A stretch of DNA of 64,000 nucleotides from positions 1 to 64,000 of the forward strand of contig JAZOBE010000037.1 in NCBI GenBank assembly GCA_045595785.1, read 5' to 3'. The notes below the pieces were generated by a model, which was not told the origin of the DNA, made no database searches, and saw only the letters and a list, made by a program, of their open reading frames with translations. Positions 41,162 through 48,727 of this stretch are shown here, piece after piece; the first letter of the stretch is position 1; every line of letters begins with the position of its first letter. This stretch comes from SFLA01 sp045595785 (GTDB taxonomy: Bacteria > Bacillota > Clostridia > Oscillospirales > CAG-382). The position numbers and the translations under genes are program-made.

Positions 41162-42496
41162 TTAGAATTTCATCTTGTTTTCCAACTCTTCTTTCTTACT
41201 CTCGTATCCGGGCTTGCCGAGAAGAGCGAACATATTGCGTTTATACTCCTCTACACCGGGCTGATCAAAGGGATTTACACCGAGAATGTATCCGCTGGCA
41301 GCACATGCAAGCTCAAAGAAATATATCATTTCGCCGAGAGTATGCTCACTTCTGGAATCGTATGTGAGCATAAGGTTGGGAACGTTTCCGTCCATATGAG
41401 CGAGGAGAGTACCGGTCATAGCGTGATCGTTAATCTCGTTCATGGTCATGCCGGCAAGATAGTTAAGCGTGTCGGTATTAAGCTCATCGTAAGGTACAGT
41501 AAGCGTATTTACGGGGTTTATCTGTCTTACAACAGTCTCAAACATAGTACGACTGCCATCCTGCACGAACTGACCGAGAGAGTGAAGATCGGTAGAGAAT
41601 GCAACGGAAGCGGGGAAAATGCCCTTTCCTTCCTTGCCCTCGCTCTCACCGTAAAGCTGCTTCCACCATTCTGCCATAGAACGGAAAGCGCCCTCGTAGG
41701 AAGCAAGTATCTCTATACGCTTGCCCTGATTATACAGCGCGTTTCTGATAACCGCATATCTGTATGCAATATTATCCAGACCGCCCGCAAAGCATTCCTC
41801 ACGCATATCCTTTGCACCCTGCATAAGCGCATCTATATCACAGCCGGCAACAGCGATGGGAAGCAGACCTACTGCGGTAAGCACGGAAAATCTTCCACCG
41901 ATATCATCGGGAATAACGAAGGTCTCATATCCTTCGGCATCTGCAAAATTCTTGAGTGCGCCGCGTGCTTTATCGGTGGTGCAATAAATTCTATCGCGCA
42001 GTTCATCACGAGAATAACGCTTCTCAAGCTCACTTCTGATAAAGCGGAACGCCAATGCGCTTTCGGTAGTAGTACCGGATTTGCTTATTACGTTTACGGA
42101 CACTCTCTTGTCCTTGCACATTTCCAGAACTTCATTAAGATCGTCGCCGGAGAAGGAGTTTCCGGTAAAGTAAATATCGGGTGTCTTTTTGGAAAGACAG
42201 TTATAATTGGGAGAGCGGAGAAAATCTATTGCCGCCTTTGCGCCCAGATAACTTCCGCCGATACCGATAACGATAAGTGCGTCGCTTGTTTCGCAAATGC
42301 GATTTGCAGCCGCCTTAATACGCGCAAACTCTTCTTTATCATAATTCACCGGAAGGTCTATCCAACCCGTAAAATCGTGTCCCTTTCCGTTACGATTGCG
42401 TATATAGCCGTCTGCAGCCTTCAGAGAATCTGAAAGAGCCTCAACAGCACCGTTTTCAAGAAAAGAAAGAGCGTATTTATCATCTAAACGTATCAT
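41162..42496 (-). CDS. pgi: Glucose-6-phosphate isomerase
   Basis: A 444-aa glycolytic enzyme converting glucose-6-phosphate to fructose-6-phosphate. The sugar-phosphate sites are VIGIGGSYLGAKAAIDFL (near residue 78) and VNVISKSGTTTESALAFR (near residue 135). GGRFSVLTAVGLLPIAVAG and the C-terminal active-site Lys region (FDQPGVEEYKRNMF, near residue 420) are typical. Length matches the shorter Firmicutes form. A single-gene unit with AGGAAG before the start. Confidence 0.97.
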   Translation of the reverse strand: MIRLDDKYALSFLENGAVEALSDSLKAADGYIRNRNGKGHDFTGWIDLPVNYDKEEFARIKAAANRICETSDALIVIGIGGSYLGAKAAIDFLRSPNYNCLSKKTPDIYFTGNSFSGDDLNEVLEMCKDKRVSVNVISKSGTTTESALAFRFIRSELEKRYSRDELRDRIYCTTDKARGALKNFADAEGYETFVIPDDIGGRFSVLTAVGLLPIAVAGCDIDALMQGAKDMREECFAGGLDNIAYRYAVIRNALYNQGKRIEILASYEGAFRSMAEWWKQLYGESEGKEGKGIFPASVAFSTDLHSLGQFVQDGSRTMFETVVRQINPVNTLTVPYDELNTDTLNYLAGMTMNEINDHAMTGTLLAHMDGNVPNLMLTYDSRSEHTLGEMIYFFELACAASGYILGVNPFDQPGVEEYKRNMFALLGKPGYESKKEELENKMKF

Positions 42497-42560
42497 AATT
42501 AAAATAACTTCCTTTTTGTGAATTTCGTTCTATTATATACTATAATACCCTTTTTGTCAA

Positions 42561-43745
42561 TTATATAAATCCGACAGCAGTACGTAATATTCTGAGTAAA
42601 AATTCGCCATATCCGATGCGGAAAATATCCTCTGCGGCGCAAAGCTCTGCGGTGGAAAGCAGTTCTCCGTCACGATATATATCTACTCTGCCAACAACTT
42701 GCCCCTTTTTGACCGGTGCGGTTATATCCTCAAATACGTTTATTCTTTGAGTTATCTTGCCGCCGGTTCCTTTTTCCGTCAGAATTGAAGGAGGCGTATA
42801 TTCCGCAGAAAGATAGTTATCGCTTCCGCCGGGAACGAAAATTTCCTCAACGTCCATACGCTCGGGAGTTATTACAGAATAATTGGCAAAGCCGAAATCC
42901 AGCATCTTTTTCACGGTACCGAACCGCTCGTTACTGCTTTCTCCTCCCAGCACCACGGCAACAAGATGCAATCCGTCACGCATAGCAGTGCCCGAAAGAC
43001 AAAAGCCTGCGGCGTTGGTAAATCCCGTTTTCATTCCCGTTGCACCGTTGTAATAACGTATAAGCTTATTCGTATTTGATAGGCCAAAGGCGCCGTCGCG
43101 GATGGTATCCATCCATACGGTGGTAAAATCCGTAACGTCCTTATGAGTAAGCAATTCACGAGTCATAAAAGCGACGTCACGGGCACAGCTGTAATGCCCC
43201 TCTTCGTCCAGACCGTGCGGGTTTTTGAAGTATGTATTGGTCATTCCAAGCTGGGAAGCACGGTTGTTCATCATACCGACAAAGGTCTCTACGCTTCCTG
43301 CCACGTGCTCCGCAAGAGCCACGGTCGCATCGTTTGCCGAGGATATCATCATAGCCTTCATAAGGTCCCGCACTGTCATTTGCTCGTTTGGCTCAAGGTA
43401 TACCTGGCTCCCACCCATTTGCGCCGCATGGTCACTTACGGTAACAATTTCGTCATAAGTGATCTTTCCCGAATCGAGAGCTTCAAAAACCAGAAGTGAA
43501 GTCATGATTTTTGTAACCGATGCGATGGGGAGCTTTTCCTCCTCGTTTTTTGCATAAAGCACGGTACCTGTAAGATAATCAGCAAGATATGCGCTTTTTA
43601 CCTTGTAGTCACCGGTAAAGGCTGCTGTCTCAAACCAAAACTCTTCTGCAGGCTCGCTTTCGAATACTGACGTGCTTTCTGTTGCGCCTGCCTGCAAAGG
43701 AAATAAAATTACCGCCGCTAAAATAAAAATTAATAATCTTTTCAT
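42561..43745 (-). CDS. D-alanyl-D-alanine carboxypeptidase (DacF/PBP5 type)
   Basis: A 394-aa exported peptidase that trims the terminal D-Ala of peptidoglycan pentapeptides. A signal peptide (LLIFILAAVILFPLQAGA) precedes the S11 domain with SVTK (Ser76, Lys79), SAN near residue 136 and KTGFTNAAGF near residue 240. A C-terminal beta domain follows (VFEDITAPVKKGQVVG) and the last ~15 residues form the amphipathic membrane anchor (LLRILRTAVGFI). Close to sporulation DacF, but a vegetative PBP5-like role is equally possible. AAAGGAG precedes the start. Confidence 0.93.
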   Translation of the reverse strand: MKRLLIFILAAVILFPLQAGATESTSVFESEPAEEFWFETAAFTGDYKVKSAYLADYLTGTVLYAKNEEEKLPIASVTKIMTSLLVFEALDSGKITYDEIVTVSDHAAQMGGSQVYLEPNEQMTVRDLMKAMMISSANDATVALAEHVAGSVETFVGMMNNRASQLGMTNTYFKNPHGLDEEGHYSCARDVAFMTRELLTHKDVTDFTTVWMDTIRDGAFGLSNTNKLIRYYNGATGMKTGFTNAAGFCLSGTAMRDGLHLVAVVLGGESSNERFGTVKKMLDFGFANYSVITPERMDVEEIFVPGGSDNYLSAEYTPPSILTEKGTGGKITQRINVFEDITAPVKKGQVVGRVDIYRDGELLSTAELCAAEDIFRIGYGEFLLRILRTAVGFI

Positions 43746-43830
43746 TCGTTTATTACTCCTTTCGCGTAAATTATATGCGACAAAAGAAAATAATATAAAT
43801 AAATGAAATTGTTTTTGATAAAAGTCAATA

Positions 43831-43859
43831 TTGACAACTTGTTATTGCGGTGATATAAT
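43831..43859 (+). promoter_or_regulatory. Perfect sigma-A promoter of a small transcript
   Basis: TTGACA (43831-43836), 17 bases, TATAAT (43854-43859). Transcription should start near 43866. Confidence 0.85.
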
Positions 43860-43865
43860 GTGAAA

Positions 43866-44053
43866 AACTTTTTGGTGGAGAAACGCAACAATGTTCGCTT
43901 ATATTGCAAACAAACAGCAGGTACAGCTTGTGGTCAAAAAAGACAGCGAGCTTGTTTTGTTGCGTCTATAATCCCGAACAAAAAAGGTTTTATACGAAGA
44001 CAATAAAAACGGTTAAAAGCTCGGTAAATGAGCTTTTAACCGTTTATTTTTTA
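43866..44053 (+). ncRNA. Candidate small RNA (~185 nt) with strong terminator
   Basis: Starts after a perfect promoter and ends in a very strong terminator: AACGGTTAAAAGCTC, 7-base loop, GAGCTTTTAACCGTT, then TTATTTTTT (44009-44053). ACGCAACAA (43883-43891) pairs perfectly with TTGTTGCGT (43957-43965), so the body folds into a closed domain that hides the ribosome site of the 26-codon ORF inside it. This suits a regulatory RNA, or a leader-peptide RNA whose translation is controlled by folding. It does not match a family I recognise. Confidence 0.55.
43891..43971 (+). CDS. 26-aa ORF inside the small transcript
   Basis: ATG 43891 is preceded by GGTGGAG (8 bases away) and codes for 26 residues (MFAYIANKQQ then VQLVVKKDSELVLLRL). 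The peptide is not a toxin-like single hydrophobic helix. The start codon's first base and the bases before it lie in a 9-bp stem, so translation may need opening. It could be real, or chance within a non-coding RNA. Confidence 0.35.
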   Translation: MFAYIANKQQVQLVVKKDSELVLLRL

Positions 44054-44074
44054 ATTTAAAAGGAGGTGTTATTC

Positions 44075-44191
44075 GTGCCGGAACAGCAAGACCGCCGCCA
44101 AAACAGCGAAGAGTGCCAACAAAGTAATTCTAAATTTACAAAGGAGAAGGAAAATGAAAACTATCGACAAAGAAGTTCTGGCAGGATATAA
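44075..44191 (+). CDS. 38-codon ORF overlapping the methyltransferase start
   Basis: GTG 44075 has an excellent AGGAGG 8 bases upstream, better than most genes here. The ORF is hydrophilic (VPEQQDRRQNSEECQQSNS and on) and runs 38 bases into the methyltransferase gene in another frame. It may couple translation of the next gene. Alternatively the AGGAGG belongs to a start lost by mutation. No promoter is visible between the terminator at 44053 and this site, so readthrough or an unseen promoter is needed. Confidence 0.35.
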   Translation: MPEQQDRRQNSEECQQSNSKFTKEKENENYRQRSSGRI

Positions 44192-45038
44192 CTCCGGAAT
44201 AGAAAAAGGCCGTTTACACAAAGGATTAGGACTTATCGAATTCGAGCGAACAAAAGAAATATTACTGGAAACTTTGCCGCCTGCGCCTGCGGTTATATAC
44301 GATATCGGAGGCGGTTACGGAGAATACGCCTGCTGGTTGGCAACGCTTGGATATGACGTGTATTTATACGATATTGCAAAAAGAAATATAGAGATGGCGC
44401 GAGAATTAGAAACGGAGACTGGCGGAAAATTAGCTTTAGCAGAAGTTGCAGATGCGCGCAGTATTCCACGTCCCGATAAGAGCGCCGACGCGATACTTTT
44501 GTTCGGACCATTATATCACATCACCGAATACAGCGAAAGAATTCTGTGCCTTAAAGAATGCAAACGTTTGCTTAAACCAGGCGGAATGCTTTATACTGCC
44601 AACATTACTTGTTTTGCCACTACTTTAAAATACGTTGCAAGATATGATACCGACTCAAAACTTGACGACGATGAGTTTTACGCCACACTTGAAACAACGG
44701 TAAAAACCGGAATTCACACCAAAAAACCTATGGGGCTAGCATATTTTCACAGACCTGATGAAATAAAAAACGAGCTGGAAAACGTAAGCTTTAATGATAT
44801 TGACATCAGAGGTGTTATCGGCCCCTGCTGGCTTATAAGAAATCTTGACGAAGCGTGGCATGACGAACACAAACGCGAAAGTATAATGCGTGTCGTGCGT
44901 CTGCTCGAAAAAGAAGAAAGCCTTATGGGACTTTCCACTCATTTTATAACTATTTCTAAAAAAAAAGAGTCGCTTTATGATAACTCTGCGTATTGCACAA
45001 CGAATAAAATCACAACAAAAAATCCCGCTCATCACTGA
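44154..45038 (+). CDS. Class I SAM-dependent methyltransferase
   Basis: A 294-aa cytosolic protein. The SAM site is YDIGGGYGEYACWLATLGY near residue 45, motif II is VYLYDIAK, and motif III/IV is DAILLFGPLYHITEYSERI with RLLKPGGMLYTAN; this is the UbiE/methyltransferase-11 layout. The C-terminal third is a small substrate cap. The last ~20 residues are Thr/Asn-rich and may be an extension beyond the fold. The substrate is unknown. GGAG lies before the ATG. The gene is AT-rich and stands alone, typical of an acquired resistance-like or natural-product-like methyltransferase. Confidence 0.88.
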   Translation: MKTIDKEVLAGYNSGIEKGRLHKGLGLIEFERTKEILLETLPPAPAVIYDIGGGYGEYACWLATLGYDVYLYDIAKRNIEMARELETETGGKLALAEVADARSIPRPDKSADAILLFGPLYHITEYSERILCLKECKRLLKPGGMLYTANITCFATTLKYVARYDTDSKLDDDEFYATLETTVKTGIHTKKPMGLAYFHRPDEIKNELENVSFNDIDIRGVIGPCWLIRNLDEAWHDEHKRESIMRVVRLLEKEESLMGLSTHFITISKKKESLYDNSAYCTTNKITTKNPAHH

Positions 45039-45046
45039 GCGGGATT
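45020..45046 (+). terminator. Terminator of the methyltransferase gene
   Basis: AATCCCGCTCA, TCAC loop, TGAGCGGGATT, overlapping the end of the gene, then TGGTTTTAG. Confidence 0.75.
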
Positions 45047-45058
45047 TGGTTTTAGTTA

Positions 45059-46468
45059 TTATTTAACAAGATCGGTAAGGTTATTTTCGTCAACGATAAC
45101 GATAACGTAATCTACAACGGATTTACCTGCGGAAGCATGTCTGCCTGCGTCGGTAAGGTTAACAACATAGTCGCCGGAAACGCCGAGCATACAGTTATTG
45201 AAGCGTTCTGCAACGTAATCAATAAACATAGCAGAGCTGTCATCACGGTAGATCATTGCGGAAGGAAGATTATCACGCTCGGTACAGAAGTAGAGACGGC
45301 TGAGAACGCTGGTCTTGCCCTCTGCTGCGTCGCCGTTAATAATCTGGCAACTGTCCTCAGAAGCATATTTCTGGAGTTTGGACAGATTGGTGGTGGTCAG
45401 CTTAAGACGGTGAGCGGAGTCGCCCATATCAAGAGAGAACTTGGGAGACAGAGTTACACGCTTCTCGGTAAGAGTATCTACGTCGAACTGACCGTAAACA
45501 GCAAGGTTACCGCCTACAGACAGAGTCTCATCGGAAACATTAAACTGATCAAGACCGTGAGGAGCTGCATCAGGGAACTTAACTGCGATGTGGTTCATAA
45601 GCTCGGTATAAACAAGGTAACCTGCGTAATCGGTGATATGGCTATCAGTCTTATTGTAAAGAAGATAACCGTCGTCCTTATGCTGCTCAAAAATATCGCG
45701 CATATCAATAAGGGTTACGTTGGATCTGTCAAGTGCACCGGAAACCTGATCGTAAAGAGTATTATAAGTTTCCTTCTTCGCGGTTTCGGGCAGATAATCG
45801 GAATAGGTCATAGCAGCATTGGGGATGAGAACGTAAATGATCTCAACATCATATGCGCCTGCACGGTTTTCCAGAGCGGTAAGCTGTGCGTTAAGAGTGT
45901 TGTTTACGAAATTATCGATCTTGGAAACGGTGCTGAGGTTCAGACCGCAGTAATTCTCGATAGTCTCGCGGAAGAAGAGATAGCCGTCCTTACCGAGAAC
46001 TACTTCGAATTCATCGGTACGGGTCTCTGCCATAGCATCACGCTCAACAACGATCTCACGAGCAGTACTTTCCTTCTTGCCATCTACAACTGCAGTAATG
46101 GAGAGAGAACGGGAATCTCTGCCGTTAAGATCATACTCAAGGATGTAGTAACCGTTAAGAGACTTAACGGAAACGGAATCCACGGGGCTGGTAGCGGTAA
46201 CTACCGCGCCTTCTTCGCAAGAGCCGCTGATAACAACGATCTCGGGAGAGCTGTTAACTACAGAAGTTACAGTAGGACGTGCGGTATATCCTTCCTCTGT
46301 GGGAGGCTCGGATTCTACTTCATTATCATCGACGGGATCGGAAAACTCAAGAGGAGGAACCTCGTTGATGGAAGAATCGGAAAAGTTAACGCAGGATGTC
46401 AAAAGCACCGCAGTCAACAACAGTACGGCAAGCACTGTTGCCAAAGAATATCTCTTAAAGCTTGACAT
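45059..46468 (-). CDS. AlgX/DHHW-like lipoprotein
   Basis: A 469-aa exported lipoprotein: basic start, hydrophobic core and lipobox LLTSC with Cys26. A short Ser/Glu-rich linker is followed by a beta-sandwich part (residues ~60-145) and an SGNH-hydrolase-like domain of the DHHW/AlgX-AlgJ type from ~150 on, with GKDGYLFF near residue 158, a catalytic-type DMRDIFEQH near 250 and DSHITDYAGY near 275. Relatives O-acetylate exopolysaccharides or cell-wall polymers at the outer face. No acyl-donor (MBOAT) gene lies next to it, so its partner must be elsewhere. Role inferred from family. Confidence 0.78.
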   Translation of the reverse strand: MSSFKRYSLATVLAVLLLTAVLLTSCVNFSDSSINEVPPLEFSDPVDDNEVESEPPTEEGYTARPTVTSVVNSSPEIVVISGSCEEGAVVTATSPVDSVSVKSLNGYYILEYDLNGRDSRSLSITAVVDGKKESTAREIVVERDAMAETRTDEFEVVLGKDGYLFFRETIENYCGLNLSTVSKIDNFVNNTLNAQLTALENRAGAYDVEIIYVLIPNAAMTYSDYLPETAKKETYNTLYDQVSGALDRSNVTLIDMRDIFEQHKDDGYLLYNKTDSHITDYAGYLVYTELMNHIAVKFPDAAPHGLDQFNVSDETLSVGGNLAVYGQFDVDTLTEKRVTLSPKFSLDMGDSAHRLKLTTTNLSKLQKYASEDSCQIINGDAAEGKTSVLSRLYFCTERDNLPSAMIYRDDSSAMFIDYVAERFNNCMLGVSGDYVVNLTDAGRHASAGKSVVDYVIVIVDENNLTDLVK

Positions 46469-46508
46469 TGAAAAATAACCTCATTTCTTGGTAGTAAAAC
46501 GTATGGAA

Positions 46509-48587
46509 TTATTCGTCGGAGGCGTTTCTCTTTGCTTCCTCGACTACTTTCTGAACGATGTTGGAAGGAGCTTCCTCGTATCTAAGGAACTCAAAGGTGT
46601 ATACGCCTCTGCCCTGAGTCATAGCACGGAGCTGGATAGCGTAGGTGCTCATTTCAGCGGAGGGAACCTCTGCCTCAACGATGGTGTAACCCTTACGGTC
46701 GGGAGACTGATCGGTACCTGCAATTCTGCCGCGGCGCTTGTTAAGATCGCCGATGATATCACCCATCATATTATCGGGGATAAGAACGCGGAGCATACCT
46801 ACAGGCTCAAGAAGAACGGAGTTGTCCTTAAGACCTTCCTTGAATGCAAGGTTTGCAGCAAGCTTGAAGGACATTTCGGAAGAGTCAACGTCATGGTAAG
46901 AACCGTCAAACAGGTTTGCCTTAAGACCAATAACGGGATAGCCTGCAAGAACACCCTTCTGCATGGATTCCTGAAGACCCTTTTCAATTGCGGGGAAGAA
47001 GTTCTTGGGAACTGCACCGCCGACAACAGTCTCGGTAAAGAGGAGACCGTCTTCGTCGTGACGGGAGAATTCGATCTTAACGTCACCGTACTGACCGTGG
47101 CCGCCGGACTGCTTCTTATGTTTACCCTGAACGGACTTGGGACGCTTAATGGTCTCTCTGTAAGCTACCTTAGGAGTATCCAGATCAACGCTGGTGCCGA
47201 AGCGGTTCTTAAGCTTGCTTACGATAACGTCAAGGTGCATATCGCCGAGACCGAACAGACACATCTGCTTGGTTTCTGCGTTGTTTACGTATTTAACGGT
47301 AAGGTCTTCCTCAAGAAGCTTGGAAATACCGGAGGAGATCTTGTCCTCGTCGCCCTTTGCCTTGGGAACCAGAGCCATGCTCAGATAAGGGGTGGGGAAC
47401 TCTACGGGCGCGTAGGCCATACCAAGCTGAGCGTTGGTGGAAAGAGTATCGTTGGTATTGGTGTTTGCAAGCTTTACGGTTACGCCGATATCACCGAAGC
47501 AAAGCTCGTCAACATCAGTTTCCTTCTTACCTGCAAGAGTAACGATACGTGCGATCTTTTCAGTCTGACCGGAAGAAATGTTGGTGAGAACGGTATCCTT
47601 CTTAAGAGAACCGTTGAGCACCTTGAAGTAGCTCTTCTTACCGAACTGGTCAGCAACAGTCTTGAATACGAATATAGAGGTATCACCGGTCTCCTGAGAA
47701 GCAACTGCCTTCTTGTTGCCCTCGCTGTCGATCATGGTTTCATCATGACGGTCGCTGGGAGAAGAGAAGGAAGCGGCGATAACGTTCATAAGGGTTCTTA
47801 CGCCTGCGAGAGTGAACGCAGAGCCGGAGAATACGGGAGCGATGGTACCGCTGATAAGACCTGCGTTCATAGCAGTGGTCTTTTCATCAATAGTAAGAGA
47901 TTCTTCGTTGAAGAGAACCTTTTCAATAAGCTCGTCAGAAGTTTCTGCGAGAGATTCGTCCAGCATCTTCTTGTATGCATCTACGGTATCCTGCATATCT
48001 GCGGGAAGAGTTGCGGGGTTGGGCTTGCCGCTCTTATCAAAGGTGAAAGCTTCTTCGGTAAGAAGGTTATAGAAGCCCATGTCTGCCTTACCCTCGTGAT
48101 AAGGTACGAATACAGGACATACGGTGTTACCGAACAGATCACGCAGCTGACCGAACACACGCTCAAAGTTTGCGTTTTCATCGTCCATCTTATTTACGAA
48201 GAACGCCTTGGGAAGCTTGCCTGCAAGATCCCAGCAAAGCTCGGTACCAACCTTGGGACCGGACTTACCGTCTACTACCAGAACAGCGGTACCGACAACG
48301 CGGAGCGCCTGTCTTACTTCACCAACGAAATCGAAGGTGCCGGGAGTATCCATAAGGTTGATCTTTACACCCTGCCACTCAAAGTTAGCAAGAGATGCGG
48401 AAACGGATATATTACGTCTTATCTCCTCGGGATCATAGTCCATTACGGTGTTGCCGTCTGCAGTCTTACCGAGACGGTCAGTCACCTTGGACAAATACAG
48501 CATGGATTCGGCAAGAGAAGTCTTACCGTCGCCGCCGTGACCCAGCAAGCAGATATTACGAATTTTGTCAGAAGTATATTTTGCCAT
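46509..48587 (-). CDS. Elongation factor G paralogue
   Basis: A 692-aa translational GTPase with EF-G domains I-V. The P-loop is GHGGDGKTS (residues 16-24) instead of the usual AHIDAGKTT, switch II is DTPGTFDF, and the G4 motif NKMD is intact. Domain IV/V segments are present (HGQYGDVKIEF, AYPVIG-type GYPVIGLKANLFDGSYHDVDSSEMSF). This is the second EF-G branch of Firmicutes and Thermotogae, whose role (recycling, stress or ribosome rescue) differs from the main FusA; it lies outside the str operon, in line with that. GGAGG precedes the start. Large open frames on the opposite strand are codon-bias shadows. Confidence 0.9.
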   Translation of the reverse strand: MAKYTSDKIRNICLLGHGGDGKTSLAESMLYLSKVTDRLGKTADGNTVMDYDPEEIRRNISVSASLANFEWQGVKINLMDTPGTFDFVGEVRQALRVVGTAVLVVDGKSGPKVGTELCWDLAGKLPKAFFVNKMDDENANFERVFGQLRDLFGNTVCPVFVPYHEGKADMGFYNLLTEEAFTFDKSGKPNPATLPADMQDTVDAYKKMLDESLAETSDELIEKVLFNEESLTIDEKTTAMNAGLISGTIAPVFSGSAFTLAGVRTLMNVIAASFSSPSDRHDETMIDSEGNKKAVASQETGDTSIFVFKTVADQFGKKSYFKVLNGSLKKDTVLTNISSGQTEKIARIVTLAGKKETDVDELCFGDIGVTVKLANTNTNDTLSTNAQLGMAYAPVEFPTPYLSMALVPKAKGDEDKISSGISKLLEEDLTVKYVNNAETKQMCLFGLGDMHLDVIVSKLKNRFGTSVDLDTPKVAYRETIKRPKSVQGKHKKQSGGHGQYGDVKIEFSRHDEDGLLFTETVVGGAVPKNFFPAIEKGLQESMQKGVLAGYPVIGLKANLFDGSYHDVDSSEMSFKLAANLAFKEGLKDNSVLLEPVGMLRVLIPDNMMGDIIGDLNKRRGRIAGTDQSPDRKGYTIVEAEVPSAEMSTYAIQLRAMTQGRGVYTFEFLRYEEAPSNIVQKVVEEAKRNASDE

Positions 48588-48727
48588 TACAATTTTTCCT
48601 CCGTATAATGTTTACGTTAAAAATCTAACAATTTATTATATAATAATATTCCAAATTATTCAAGAGTCTTTTTTGAGCATACAGCTGTTGAGAATGTAAA
48701 TTCGAAAAGATGTTTTTTGTGCAAATG

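Noticed and set aside
46488..48608. A 706-codon open frame on the plus strand opposite the EF-G paralogue
   Set aside because: It mirrors the EF-G gene almost exactly, gives a low-complexity Leu/Val/Gly/Cys-rich product with no motif, and results from codon bias in the real gene. The same holds for long frames opposite the DHHW lipoprotein (45137-46465), galK, pgi and the ROK kinase.
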